Assembly (NCBI GenBank): GCA_002343775.1
Contig: DDSH01000023.1
Span: 49,733-113,732, forward strand
Length of the DNA stretch: 64,000 nt
Source of the DNA: Anaerolineales bacterium UBA2395
GTDB taxonomy: Bacteria; Chloroflexota; Anaerolineae; Anaerolineales; Villigracilaceae
Direction: 5' to 3'
Positions 1 through 6,881 of the stretch are shown here, in pieces. Every line of letters begins with the position of its first letter. Position 1 is the stretch's first letter. The notes below the pieces were generated by a model. That model saw only the letters and a list, made by a program, of their open reading frames with translations, searched no databases and was not told the DNA's origin. Made by a program: the position numbers and the translations under genes.

Positions 1-957
1 TCCTTTAGCGGAAATTCCTATTTTGCCATGGCAACGCTCGACCTGTGCCAGGTGGAATCCATTGTCAACCTTGTGGAAGAGGAGGCAGGTCTTAAGCAGA
101 TCGCCTACACTTTGGAGGTCGTCACTGATGTTTCGTTTGTCGCCTCCGCCGAAGGCAACCCGGTCAGCGATTCATTCTCCCCGGCGCTTGTTTTCAAATA
201 CGACAAGGTTCATTTTTATCTCGACGCCCCCGCCGCGCAGACCGACCCGCTGCGATCCTCGCAGCCCGGGCTGGTCGGCAGTTCCGCTTCCCAGCCGAAT
301 ACCATCTCCTTGTTGGGTGTAGCGGTCCCGGTTCTGGTCGTGCGCTTTCTTGCACTGCTCGGTTTTGCAATTTCGGCGTTGACCTTGCTCGGCATTGGCG
401 CGAAGATGTACGAAGCCGCCAGCCAAAGCGAGGAGGCGTTGACGCGCTTCAAGTACGGCTCGATGCTGGTGGAGGTCTACGAGCAGAACCTTTCTCCTTC
501 CTCTTCACTGGTGGACGTGGCAACCTTCGACGATCTGGCGCGGATTGCTGAACGTCACGGCACAATGATCCTGCATATGCCGCGCAACTTCCTGCACTTC
601 TATTTTGTGCAGACCGGCGGGACGACCTACCGCTACCTCATCAGCGCCGGAAAGAAAGGGGTGGTCGAAGAGGAATCGGCGCAGGTGGAAGCGACTCAAC
701 CGTCCGCTTCTGCTGCTGACTTGGCGGTCGTCGAGACTCCGGACGAAAAACCGCTGATGGTTGGGAATCGCCCGATCTACACCTATCCTCCTCAGGCGGA
801 GATTCTCGAAGCGGAACGCCACCCCAAAAAGATGCAAGTGCGCCCGCGCCCACAGCCAATGCCAGAGCAGGAAGTGGAGTACGTCATCGAGACAGGCGAG
901 ATCGAATTCATCGCGCCGCAGCCCGATTCGGTTTTCCTGAGAAAGATAAAGATCTGA
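1..957 (+). CDS. DUF5305-like membrane protein, 5' end outside the window
   Basis: The reading frame is open from base 1, so the ATG at 28 is probably internal and the gene starts upstream. The visible part has an N-terminal beta-rich segment, one strong membrane segment about 93-123 residues after that ATG, then a region ending in a charged, Pro-rich stretch. The layout (extracytoplasmic domain, one helix, a conserved segment starting near GSMLVEVYE) resembles DUF5305 proteins, which in archaea and some bacteria sit beside SipW-type signal peptidases. That family call is from memory of its layout and is tentative. The next gene starts one base after this stop, so the two are probably co-transcribed. 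Molecular function is unknown; a role in handling secreted proteins is only inferred. Confidence 0.5.
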   Translation, partial: SFSGNSYFAMATLDLCQVESIVNLVEEEAGLKQIAYTLEVVTDVSFVASAEGNPVSDSFSPALVFKYDKVHFYLDAPAAQTDPLRSSQPGLVGSSASQPNTISLLGVAVPVLVVRFLALLGFAISALTLLGIGAKMYEAASQSEEALTRFKYGSMLVEVYEQNLSPSSSLVDVATFDDLARIAERHGTMILHMPRNFLHFYFVQTGGTTYRYLISAGKKGVVEEESAQVEATQPSASAADLAVVETPDEKPLMVGNRPIYTYPPQAEILEAERHPKKMQVRPRPQPMPEQEVEYVIETGEIEFIAPQPDSVFLRKIKI

Positions 958-958
958 C

Positions 959-1345
959 ATGGTTTCCGCTTTCCGATATCTCACGTTTATGTTGGTCGCG
1001 CTGATCGTCCTCACATCACTGACGGCGATCGCCGCTACGAACACCATCCCTTCCACGCGGGTGGTGGACCAGCCGATCTCGTTCAATCTCAACCATCTCA
1101 AACCATCCGCCTGCGGTGGGATCAGCGTAACCAACCTCGTCACCGGCTCGGGTACGCTGACTGGCACATCAGGCAATGACCTCATCCTTGCCGGTTCCGG
1201 CGCAGACACGATCGATGGGCTGGGCGGCAACGATTGCATTCTCGGCGGCGGGGGAGAAGATATCATCGATGGCGGTGATGGAAGCGATGTTTGCATCGGC
1301 GGACCCGACTCGGACACCCTCATCGATTGCGAGACCGAAGGGTAA
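959..1345 (+). CDS. Small secreted protein with RTX-type calcium-binding repeats
   Basis: This 128-residue protein has a signal peptide of about 26 residues (hydrophobic core ending ...TAIAA). Its second half is built of glycine/aspartate nonapeptides of the GGxGxDxx type (GTSGNDLILAGSGADTIDG, then GLGGNDCILGGGGEDIIDG and GGDGSDVCIGG), which is the hemolysin-type Ca2+ beta-roll pattern. Four cysteines (in SACGG, NDCIL, DVCIG and DCETEG) could form disulfides, which is unusual for RTX repeats. It follows the DUF5305-like gene by one base and is followed by a hairpin terminator, so it is the last gene of that operon. It is too short to be a toxin. A small secreted or surface calcium-binding module is the likely role. 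Confidence 0.75.
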   Translation: MVSAFRYLTFMLVALIVLTSLTAIAATNTIPSTRVVDQPISFNLNHLKPSACGGISVTNLVTGSGTLTGTSGNDLILAGSGADTIDGLGGNDCILGGGGEDIIDGGDGSDVCIGGPDSDTLIDCETEG

Positions 1346-1385
1346 TACAAGCACCCTCCTTCAAAGCATAAGCAATCCCTCATGA

Positions 1386-1410
1386 GACAACCATTTCGGT
1401 TGTCTTTTTC
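1386..1410 (+). terminator. Rho-independent terminator
   Basis: A 7-bp stem GACAACC/GGTTGTC with a 5-nt loop is followed by five T. It lies 40 bases after the RTX-repeat gene and ends that operon. Confidence 0.85.
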
Positions 1411-1474
1411 GTATAGCCAGTTATTTCAAATAATTTTCAATAAAACCAAAATATTTTGTATAACACCAAAACTA

Positions 1475-1503
1475 TTGACTTAAATAAAAATATTTGCTAA
1501 GAT
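1475..1503 (+). promoter_or_regulatory. Sigma-70-type promoter of the DUF2089 operon
   Basis: TTGACT (1475-1480) and TAAGAT (1498-1503) are separated by 17 bases in a very AT-rich stretch. Transcription would start near 1510, giving a leader of only about a dozen bases before the ATG at 1523. ACCAAAA occurs twice just upstream of the -35 box and could be an operator. Confidence 0.7.
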
Positions 1504-1522
1504 ACAAACATTGGAGCCCCAA

Positions 1523-1906
1523 ATGCCACAAATCCCTCAGTCATGCCCTAGTTGTGCTTCCCCGCTCGTTGTCACCCAACTCACTTGCACCTCGTGTGGC
1601 ACCGGTGTGGTGGGTAAGTTCGAACTCTCGCCCTTCTTCCGCCTCTCAAACGAAAGTTTGAAGTTCCTCGAGGTTTTCGTACGAAACCGCGGGAATGTCA
1701 AAGAGATGGAGCGCGAAACCGGCGAATCCTACTGGACGATCCGCCGCCAACTGGACGAAGTCATTCAGGAAATGGGTATCGAAGAAGAACCCCAACCCGA
1801 TGACAAATCTGCCAGCCGCCAGGAAATTCTCGGCAGGCTCAGCCGCGGCGAGATCAACGTGCAGGAAGCCACCCAACTTCTCTCACAACTCAAAGGAGAA
1901 TCCTGA
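1523..1906 (+). CDS. DUF2089 family zinc-ribbon/HTH protein
   Basis: The N-terminus carries a four-cysteine zinc ribbon (CPSC...CTSC). It is followed by the conserved DUF2089 core (SPFFRLSNESLKFLEVFVR, then a helix-turn-helix-like part ending YWTIRRQLDEV). The tail (RQEILGRLSRGEINVQEATQLL) is the short SHOCT-like segment often found at the end of such proteins. The ATG at 1523 is preferred over the TTG at 1511 because GGAG lies six bases before it. The stop overlaps the next ATG (TGATG), so the two genes are translationally coupled. DUF2089 proteins are presumed DNA-binding regulators; the exact target is unknown, and self-regulation of this operon is an inference. Confidence 0.85.
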   Translation: MPQIPQSCPSCASPLVVTQLTCTSCGTGVVGKFELSPFFRLSNESLKFLEVFVRNRGNVKEMERETGESYWTIRRQLDEVIQEMGIEEEPQPDDKSASRQEILGRLSRGEINVQEATQLLSQLKGES

Positions 1907-3207
1907 TGAACGGACAAAAAGAACGCCTGATGGTTTTGGATATGCTCGCCGAGGGCAAGATCACCGCCGATGAAGCCGAGCAACTCTTCAAGGCGATGGA
2001 AGAAGAAACCCAGAAAACAACTGCGGACGAAACCCCCGCTTCAGACTCAGCCGAATGGGTTCCCGGTCTATCGCATTTATCCAATCTGTCAGGTTTATCG
2101 TCCCTCTCTTTGCTTTCGAACCTGTCTTCGCTTTCCCCGCTCTCCCCAGCCGACCCGGAAAGCCCGCGCAATGCCCGCACCCGAGACCTGCTTGGCGCGC
2201 TCAAAGAAGCCGGCATCGACCACGTCACCATGAGTGACCTGCAGGAGATGAAGATCCACAATCTCAGCGCCGACTACGTCCGTGAAATGCGCGGACTGGG
2301 CGTTCAGCCTGACGGCATCGGAGAGTGGATTCACCTGCGCATCCACGAGATCTCCCCGCGCTACGTGCGTGACCTGCGCGATGTGGGCGTGACCGACCTC
2401 GACGTGGAAGAACTCGTGGACCTATACCTGCAAGGCGTCTCTGCCAAATTTATCGGAGGGTTGCGTGAACTTGGCATTCAAGACCTCGACATTGACGAGA
2501 TCAAAGAACTGAACAATCACGACATCTCGCCGAAATTCATTGCTGAAATGCGCAGCCTCGGCTTCAAAGACCTGGATGTGGACGAATTGGTGGAACTCGC
2601 CAATCACGATGTATCGCCGCGTTTCGTGGCGGAATTACGCGACCTCGGTCTGAAAGAATTGGACGTGGATGAACTGGTGGAACTTGCCAATCACGATGTT
2701 TCGCCGAAATTCATCGCCGAATTGCGCGCCCTCGGCTTTGACGGGTTCGATGTGGACGATCTGGTGGAACTCGCCAATCACGATGTCAAACCGGAACTTA
2801 TCGCCGCCATGCGCGATCTGGGCTTCAAAGACCTCTCTGTAGACGAGTATGTTGACCTTGTCAACCAGGGTGTTTCGGTCCATTACGTGCGCTCGATGGT
2901 GGAAGCCGGGCTGAAAGGTTTGAGCGTGGACGATCTCGAGGAACTGAAGATCCATAACGTCAGCCCCAAGTTCGTGCGCGAAGTGCTGGACATGGGCTTC
3001 AAAGGGGTGGATGTGGAACACCTGGTGGAACTCAGCATTCACCATGTCACGCCACGTTTTATCCGTGATGTGCGCGAAAAACTGGGCGAAGACCTCACGC
3101 TCGAGCAGATCCTCGATATCCGCTTGCACGGCATCGACGAAGACTTGATGGAGGCGTTGCAATCTGCGGGGGTGAAGATCAAGAAGAACGTCAGGATCCG
3201 TTCCTGA
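1906..3207 (+). CDS. SHOCT-like N-terminus followed by about eleven 26-residue helical repeats
   Basis: The first 35 residues (ERLMVLDMLAEGKITADEAEQLF) form the same short helical segment that ends the preceding DUF2089 protein. A Ser/Leu-rich linker follows. From about residue 95 to the end there are roughly eleven tandem repeats of about 26 residues with the core NHDVSPKFIAELRALGF and a following DVDELVELA. Repeats 4-7 are the most alike; the first and last are diverged. Similar VSPxFIxELRxLG repeats occur in bacterial proteins of unknown function, some fused to BlaR1-like peptidases. No enzyme motif or membrane segment is visible. Translational coupling to the regulator suggests a joint role, perhaps as a binding partner. 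Confidence 0.75.
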   Translation: MNGQKERLMVLDMLAEGKITADEAEQLFKAMEEETQKTTADETPASDSAEWVPGLSHLSNLSGLSSLSLLSNLSSLSPLSPADPESPRNARTRDLLGALKEAGIDHVTMSDLQEMKIHNLSADYVREMRGLGVQPDGIGEWIHLRIHEISPRYVRDLRDVGVTDLDVEELVDLYLQGVSAKFIGGLRELGIQDLDIDEIKELNNHDISPKFIAEMRSLGFKDLDVDELVELANHDVSPRFVAELRDLGLKELDVDELVELANHDVSPKFIAELRALGFDGFDVDDLVELANHDVKPELIAAMRDLGFKDLSVDEYVDLVNQGVSVHYVRSMVEAGLKGLSVDDLEELKIHNVSPKFVREVLDMGFKGVDVEHLVELSIHHVTPRFIRDVREKLGEDLTLEQILDIRLHGIDEDLMEALQSAGVKIKKNVRIRS

Positions 3208-3215
3208 GAGATGAA

Positions 3216-3250
3216 ACAACCGCCCCGAAGAAAGAGGCGGTTGTTTTTTT
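3216..3250 (+). terminator. Rho-independent terminator
   Basis: A 9-bp stem ACAACCGCC/GGCGGTTGT is followed by a T run. It closes the DUF2089 operon. Confidence 0.9.
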
Positions 3251-3292
3251 AATCCGGTTCGTGAGGTTGGAGGAGACGGGCAGCGGGATTCT

Positions 3293-3970
3293 TTAGGCTG
3301 GCTGCGACTCTTCTGACAAGGAATTCGCGGTCGGCATTGCCCAGAGGGATGCGAGGATGACGATACCGCCGACCGGGATGAGCAGTGCCAGTAACCACCA
3401 TGCGCTGTAGTTGGCATCACGCAGGCGGCGGGCGCCGACCGCCAGAAAGGGCAGCAGGATGGCGATGAGGAAGATGCTGCCGGCGGTTTCGCTGATGTAG
3501 GTGAATGCCGAGGTGAGGAGAAGCACAAAGAGGGCAAACCACCAGAATTCGGGGCGCGAGGCGCGACCGGTAAAATCTGCAAATTTGACGAAGCACACGC
3601 GGAGGGATTCCTGAAAGGTCATGGGTTCTGCGCGGTCGGGCGGGGTGACGGGTGTGGACTTGTTCATTTCTTTCTCCTTGCCGATTCGAGTAACGGCTTC
3701 TTGGAAGGTGGATGTAGCCCAGTTCCATGGACTGGACCCGCCGCCATTTTCGCTGCCTTCGCCCGCGCCCGCAACTGTGGATTGCCTCAAGTGCAGCACC
3801 AGTTCCATGCGTGAGCTGACCCGATACTTGGCGTAGATGTTCTTCAGGTGGAATTCGACGGTGCGTTCGGCAATACCGAGCGCGTGGGCGATCATCTTGT
3901 TGCTTTTGCCTGCCAGTAAAAGATCGACCACGTCCTGTTCGCGTTTACTGAGTGGATGTGAAGGTGTCAT
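3293..3970 (-). CDS. LuxR-type HTH fused to a DUF805 membrane domain
   Basis: Residues 1-65 are a LuxR/GerE helix-turn-helix (LSKREQDVVDLLLAGKSNK, then IAERTVEFHLKNIYAKY). A Gly/Ser-rich linker follows. From about residue 112 comes a DUF805 domain: the signature FTGRASRPEFWWFALF, then ARRLRDANYSAWWLL, with about four membrane helices. The DNA-binding head is therefore tethered to the membrane through DUF805. There is no receiver domain. The start is supported by AAGGAAAC upstream and a TATAAT-like -10 at 3998-4003 on this strand. A decayed copy of the HTH part lies directly upstream. The fusion could sense a membrane signal, but no ligand can be read from the sequence. Confidence 0.85.
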   Translation of the reverse strand: MTPSHPLSKREQDVVDLLLAGKSNKMIAHALGIAERTVEFHLKNIYAKYRVSSRMELVLHLRQSTVAGAGEGSENGGGSSPWNWATSTFQEAVTRIGKEKEMNKSTPVTPPDRAEPMTFQESLRVCFVKFADFTGRASRPEFWWFALFVLLLTSAFTYISETAGSIFLIAILLPFLAVGARRLRDANYSAWWLLALLIPVGGIVILASLWAMPTANSLSEESQPA

Positions 3971-4028
3971 ATTGGTTTCCTTTCCAAGGGTGGTTCTATT
4001 ATATATAGAAAGACACTGTAAAAAACCC

Positions 4029-4190
4029 AGCCCGCAACTGTGGATTCCCGCAGGCGCAGCGCCAGTTCCATTCTGGAGTTGACCTGATACTTGGCGTAGA
4101 TGTTCTTCAGGTGGAATTCGACGGTGCGTTCGGCAATGCCGAGCGCGTGGGCGATCATCTTGTTGCTTTTGCCTGCCAGTAAATAGAAAG
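4029..4190 (-). pseudogene. Truncated duplicate of the LuxR HTH segment
   Basis: This stretch repeats 3769-3920 almost base for base and encodes LAGKSNKMIAHALGIAERT and the following HTH helices plus the start of the linker. It has lost the first 20 or so codons and stops soon after. The unit also includes TAGAAAGAxAxTGTAAA, present once at 4006-4022 and again at about 4184-4200. A tandem duplication of about 257 bp followed by an internal deletion of the promoter-proximal part explains both copies. No credible start codon or ribosome site belongs to it, so it is a remnant rather than a gene. Confidence 0.75.
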
Positions 4191-4202
4191 ATATTGTAAA
4201 TA

Positions 4203-4243
4203 TAAAAGAGACAGTCACCTGCGAAGTGACTGTCTCTTTTGTG
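4203..4243 (-). terminator. Rho-independent terminator of the DUF4177-like gene
   Basis: A long perfect stem (AAAGAGACAGTCAC and its complement) is followed on this strand by TTTATATTTAC. It lies just past the stop at 4253. The stem also reads on the plus strand. Confidence 0.85.
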
Positions 4244-4252
4244 TTGACCTTA

Positions 4253-4486
4253 TTAATTACTCGGTCTCTTGAAAATGAGTCGCAAGGTGTCCCCAACCTC
4301 TCCCATGGGGCTCGTCCCAACCAGTTCCCAGCCTTCCTGTCCAGATTGGTTTAGAAAGTCGGTCAGGGTTGGTCTGCCTGCATAGGTGGTGACAAAACCT
4401 CTCAGCGCAGTGCCTATCACAGCGCCATTTACTTCAACAACCTCGTTGTTTTCAGCGAGTGCATACAAATATTCCCAGTTCTTCAT
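4253..4486 (-). CDS. Small DUF4177-like protein
   Basis: The 77-residue protein starts MKNWEYLYALA and ends with GQEGWELVGTSPMGE...LIFKRP. The pair of motifs (WEY at the start, NxxGxEGWELV, and a closing FKRP) is the signature layout of DUF4177 family proteins, which are small alpha/beta proteins of unknown function. It lies 38 bases downstream of the methylmalonyl-CoA mutase gene in the same direction and is followed by a strong terminator, so it may be the last gene of that transcript. No role in the mutase reaction is known or implied. Confidence 0.7.
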   Translation of the reverse strand: MKNWEYLYALAENNEVVEVNGAVIGTALRGFVTTYAGRPTLTDFLNQSGQEGWELVGTSPMGEVGDTLRLIFKRPSN

Positions 4487-4524
4487 GTTCTTAGTTCTTT
4501 ACCATTTCCTTTATGATATTTTTA

Positions 4525-6177
4525 CTAGAATCCTTCCGCCACGTACTCGCCCCATATTCCTCGCAACGTATTGCAAACCTCGCCGAGGGTCATGTCATTC
4601 TCCACACATTCGATGAAGAGCGGCATCAGGTTCTCCGTCCCTTGTGCGGCGGCGATCAAACGTCCGCGCAATCGCTCCACTTTTCCCTGATCTCTATTCT
4701 CTCGTAACTTCTTCAACTTCTCGCGCTGACCCAACTCGATGGACGTATCCACCTTCAAACGCTCCAGGGTAAGAGCGTCATCGGTGGTGAATTGATTGAC
4801 ACCCACGATCACTTGTTCCTTCTTCTCGATGGCTTGCTGCGCCGCGTACGCCGCGTTCTGAATTTCGTTTTGCATATAACCGCGTTCGATGGCTTGCATC
4901 GCCCCACCCATCTCATCGATCTTGGCGATGTACTCCTGCGCGCCTTTCTCGATCTCATCGGTCAGGTGTTCGATCAGATACGAACCCGCCAGCGGATCGA
5001 TGGAGTCCGCCACGCCCGATTCGTATGCAATGATCTGCTGGGTGCGCAGCGCCACCCGGACCGATTTCTCGGTCGGCAGCCACAAGGCTTCATCCATGCT
5101 GTTGGTGTGCAGGCTCTGCGTCCCGCCGAGCACGGCAGACAACGCCTGAATGGTCACACGCACGACGTTATTCTCCGGCTGCTGTGCCGTGAGCGTCGAG
5201 CCTGCCGTCTGGGTATGGAAACGCAACTGCCATGAAGACGGCTTCTGTGCCTTGAAACGTTCGCGCATGATCCTTGCCCATAAGCGTCTTGCCGCGCGGA
5301 ACTTCGCCACTTCTTCGAGGAAATTATTGTGCGCATTGAAAAAGAACGAGAGTTGACCGGCGAAATCGTCCACGTTCAAACCCGCCTTGAGCGCGGCTTC
5401 CACGTAGGCAATGCCGTTCGCAAGCGTGAACGCCACTTCCTGAGACGAGGTCGAACCCGCTTCGCGGATGTGATAGCCCGAAATGGAGATCGTATTCCAG
5501 AACGGGACTTCCTTGGAACAGAACTGGAAAATGTCTGTGATCAACCGCATCGAAGGCTGCGGCGGGAAGATGTACGTCCCGCGCGCCACGTATTCCTTCA
5601 AGATGTCGTTCTGGATCGTGCCGCGCAGCTGCTTCATGTCCGCGCCCTGGCGTTTCGCCACGGCAATATACATCGCCAGCAGCACTCCCGCGGGCGCATT
5701 GATGGTCATGGACGTGGAAACTTTTTCCAAAGGGATCTGGTCGAACAACTGCTCCATATCTTTGATGGAAGAGATCGAAACGCCCACTTTGCCCACTTCG
5801 CCTTGCGCGATCGGGTCGTCGGCGTCGTAGCCGATCTGTGTCGGCAGGTCGAACGCCACGCTCAAGCCGGTCTGTCCCTGCCCGAGCAGATAGCGATACC
5901 GCTTATTCGATTCTTCCGCCGTGGAAAAGCCCGCATACTGCCGCATCGTCCAAAAGCGCGAGCGGTACATCGTCGGCTGTACTCCGCGTGTAAAGGGATA
6001 TTCTCCGGGGAATCCTAATTTTGATTCGTATTCCTTGTCATCGTTCTTGGGCAGCGCCACACGCGGGACCTCGATCCCTGCGCTCGTTTCAAAGCGTTCC
6101 CTGCGCTCCTTGAACTTATCCAACGACTTCTTGAGTGTATTTTCCTGCCACTTTTTGTATTGTTCTTGAATGGTCAT
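4525..6177 (-). CDS. mutA: Methylmalonyl-CoA mutase, large (catalytic) subunit without B12 domain
   Basis: The 550-residue protein is the TIM-barrel subunit that interconverts methylmalonyl-CoA and succinyl-CoA. Seen: TRGVQPTMYRSRFWTMRQYAG and GQTGLSVAFDLPTQIGYD near the start, then TIQNDILKEYVARGTYIFPP, and HTQTAGSTLTAQQPENN with GGTQSLHTNSMDEAL. The Tyr of PTMY and the Arg of ARGTYI fit methylmalonyl-CoA rather than isobutyryl-CoA mutases. It ends before any DxHxxG cobalamin domain, as in archaeal and Chloroflexota two-gene mutases, so a separate B12 subunit must lie elsewhere. ATG 6177 is preferred over GTG 6195 because AAGGA lies seven bases before it. Expected pathway: propionate or succinate interconversion. 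Confidence 0.9.
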   Translation of the reverse strand: MTIQEQYKKWQENTLKKSLDKFKERRERFETSAGIEVPRVALPKNDDKEYESKLGFPGEYPFTRGVQPTMYRSRFWTMRQYAGFSTAEESNKRYRYLLGQGQTGLSVAFDLPTQIGYDADDPIAQGEVGKVGVSISSIKDMEQLFDQIPLEKVSTSMTINAPAGVLLAMYIAVAKRQGADMKQLRGTIQNDILKEYVARGTYIFPPQPSMRLITDIFQFCSKEVPFWNTISISGYHIREAGSTSSQEVAFTLANGIAYVEAALKAGLNVDDFAGQLSFFFNAHNNFLEEVAKFRAARRLWARIMRERFKAQKPSSWQLRFHTQTAGSTLTAQQPENNVVRVTIQALSAVLGGTQSLHTNSMDEALWLPTEKSVRVALRTQQIIAYESGVADSIDPLAGSYLIEHLTDEIEKGAQEYIAKIDEMGGAMQAIERGYMQNEIQNAAYAAQQAIEKKEQVIVGVNQFTTDDALTLERLKVDTSIELGQREKLKKLRENRDQGKVERLRGRLIAAAQGTENLMPLFIECVENDMTLGEVCNTLRGIWGEYVAEGF

Positions 6178-6438
6178 TTTAATGTCCTTATGCACAAGCG
6201 ATTGCGCGAGTGATTCCTTGGCTTTCCAAGTATAAATGCAATTCCCGGTGACAGGAATTGGACAAATACAGGATGATTAATAGACGAAAGTCACATGCCG
6301 GAATCGAATGAAAATGCTACACTTTTTTCATAAGGCCCTGAAGGTTTCATTTATGTAAAGGGTTTCTCGTCACATGGGTGGCGGGGAGGGCAGGGAAACC
6401 TTTAGGGTCCCTTTTTAATTAAGGAGCGACGATTCAAC
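6178..6438. promoter_or_regulatory. Divergent intergenic region with two inverted repeats
   Basis: CAATTCC (7-nt spacer) GGAATTG lies near 6240-6260, upstream of the mutase gene, and looks like an operator palindrome. AAAGGGTTTC near 6357-6366 can pair with GAAACCTTT near 6397-6405, close to the start of the next plus-strand gene, followed by CCCTTTTT. No known riboswitch consensus was recognised. Promoters for both directions must lie here, but no convincing -35/-10 pair was found. Confidence 0.4.
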
Positions 6439-6837
6439 ATGGGTAACAAAACCTTCCTGTACGTCGGTGCGGGGATATTGCTTTTGATCGGTCTGTGTCT
6501 CTTCGGATATGGGATTTTGAATATTATCGGCTCCACGTCGGCGCAGGGCAGCGCCTCATGGCTTGGGTTTGGAATTGGTTTCGCCGTCGTGGGCGGACTC
6601 TTCCTCGGCGGCGGCATCCTGCTCATTGTCCGCGCAGCAGCCAAAGGTCCGGCCGGAGGCGACAATATCACCTACAAGATCGATCTGCCCGGTCAGACGA
6701 AAGTCGAACAGATGAAGTGTCGCAACTGCGGCGGCAGCCTCAAAGCGGATAACGTCAAGATGATCGCGGGTGCGCCGACGGTGGAATGCCCGTTCTGCGG
6801 CACGGCATACCAACTGACGGAAGAACCGAAGTGGTAA
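6439..6837 (+). CDS. Membrane protein with C-terminal zinc ribbon
   Basis: The 132-residue protein has two membrane helices (about residues 7-28 and 42-66), joined by a short Ser/Gly loop. A cytoplasmic tail follows with a zinc ribbon CRNCGG...CPFCG. AAGGAG lies 12 bases before the ATG. It sits 44 bases upstream of the DUF2207 gene and likely starts the same transcript as the DUF2207/radical SAM cluster. Function unknown; the ribbon suggests a structural metal site rather than catalysis. Confidence 0.7.
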   Translation: MGNKTFLYVGAGILLLIGLCLFGYGILNIIGSTSAQGSASWLGFGIGFAVVGGLFLGGGILLIVRAAAKGPAGGDNITYKIDLPGQTKVEQMKCRNCGGSLKADNVKMIAGAPTVECPFCGTAYQLTEEPKW

Positions 6838-6881
6838 GACGGCTCGTGGTTTTGAATTGACGATTTGCGATTGGAGATTTC

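Noticed and set aside
2635..3582. A 315-codon minus-strand frame
   Set aside because: It crosses the end of the repeat protein, its terminator and the LuxR-DUF805 gene in another frame; no domain is present.
3967..4320. A 117-codon open frame on the minus strand with an HTH segment
   Set aside because: The frame joins a terminator hairpin, a decayed HTH copy and the upstream region of the true gene. It lacks a credible start and is best read as a remnant.
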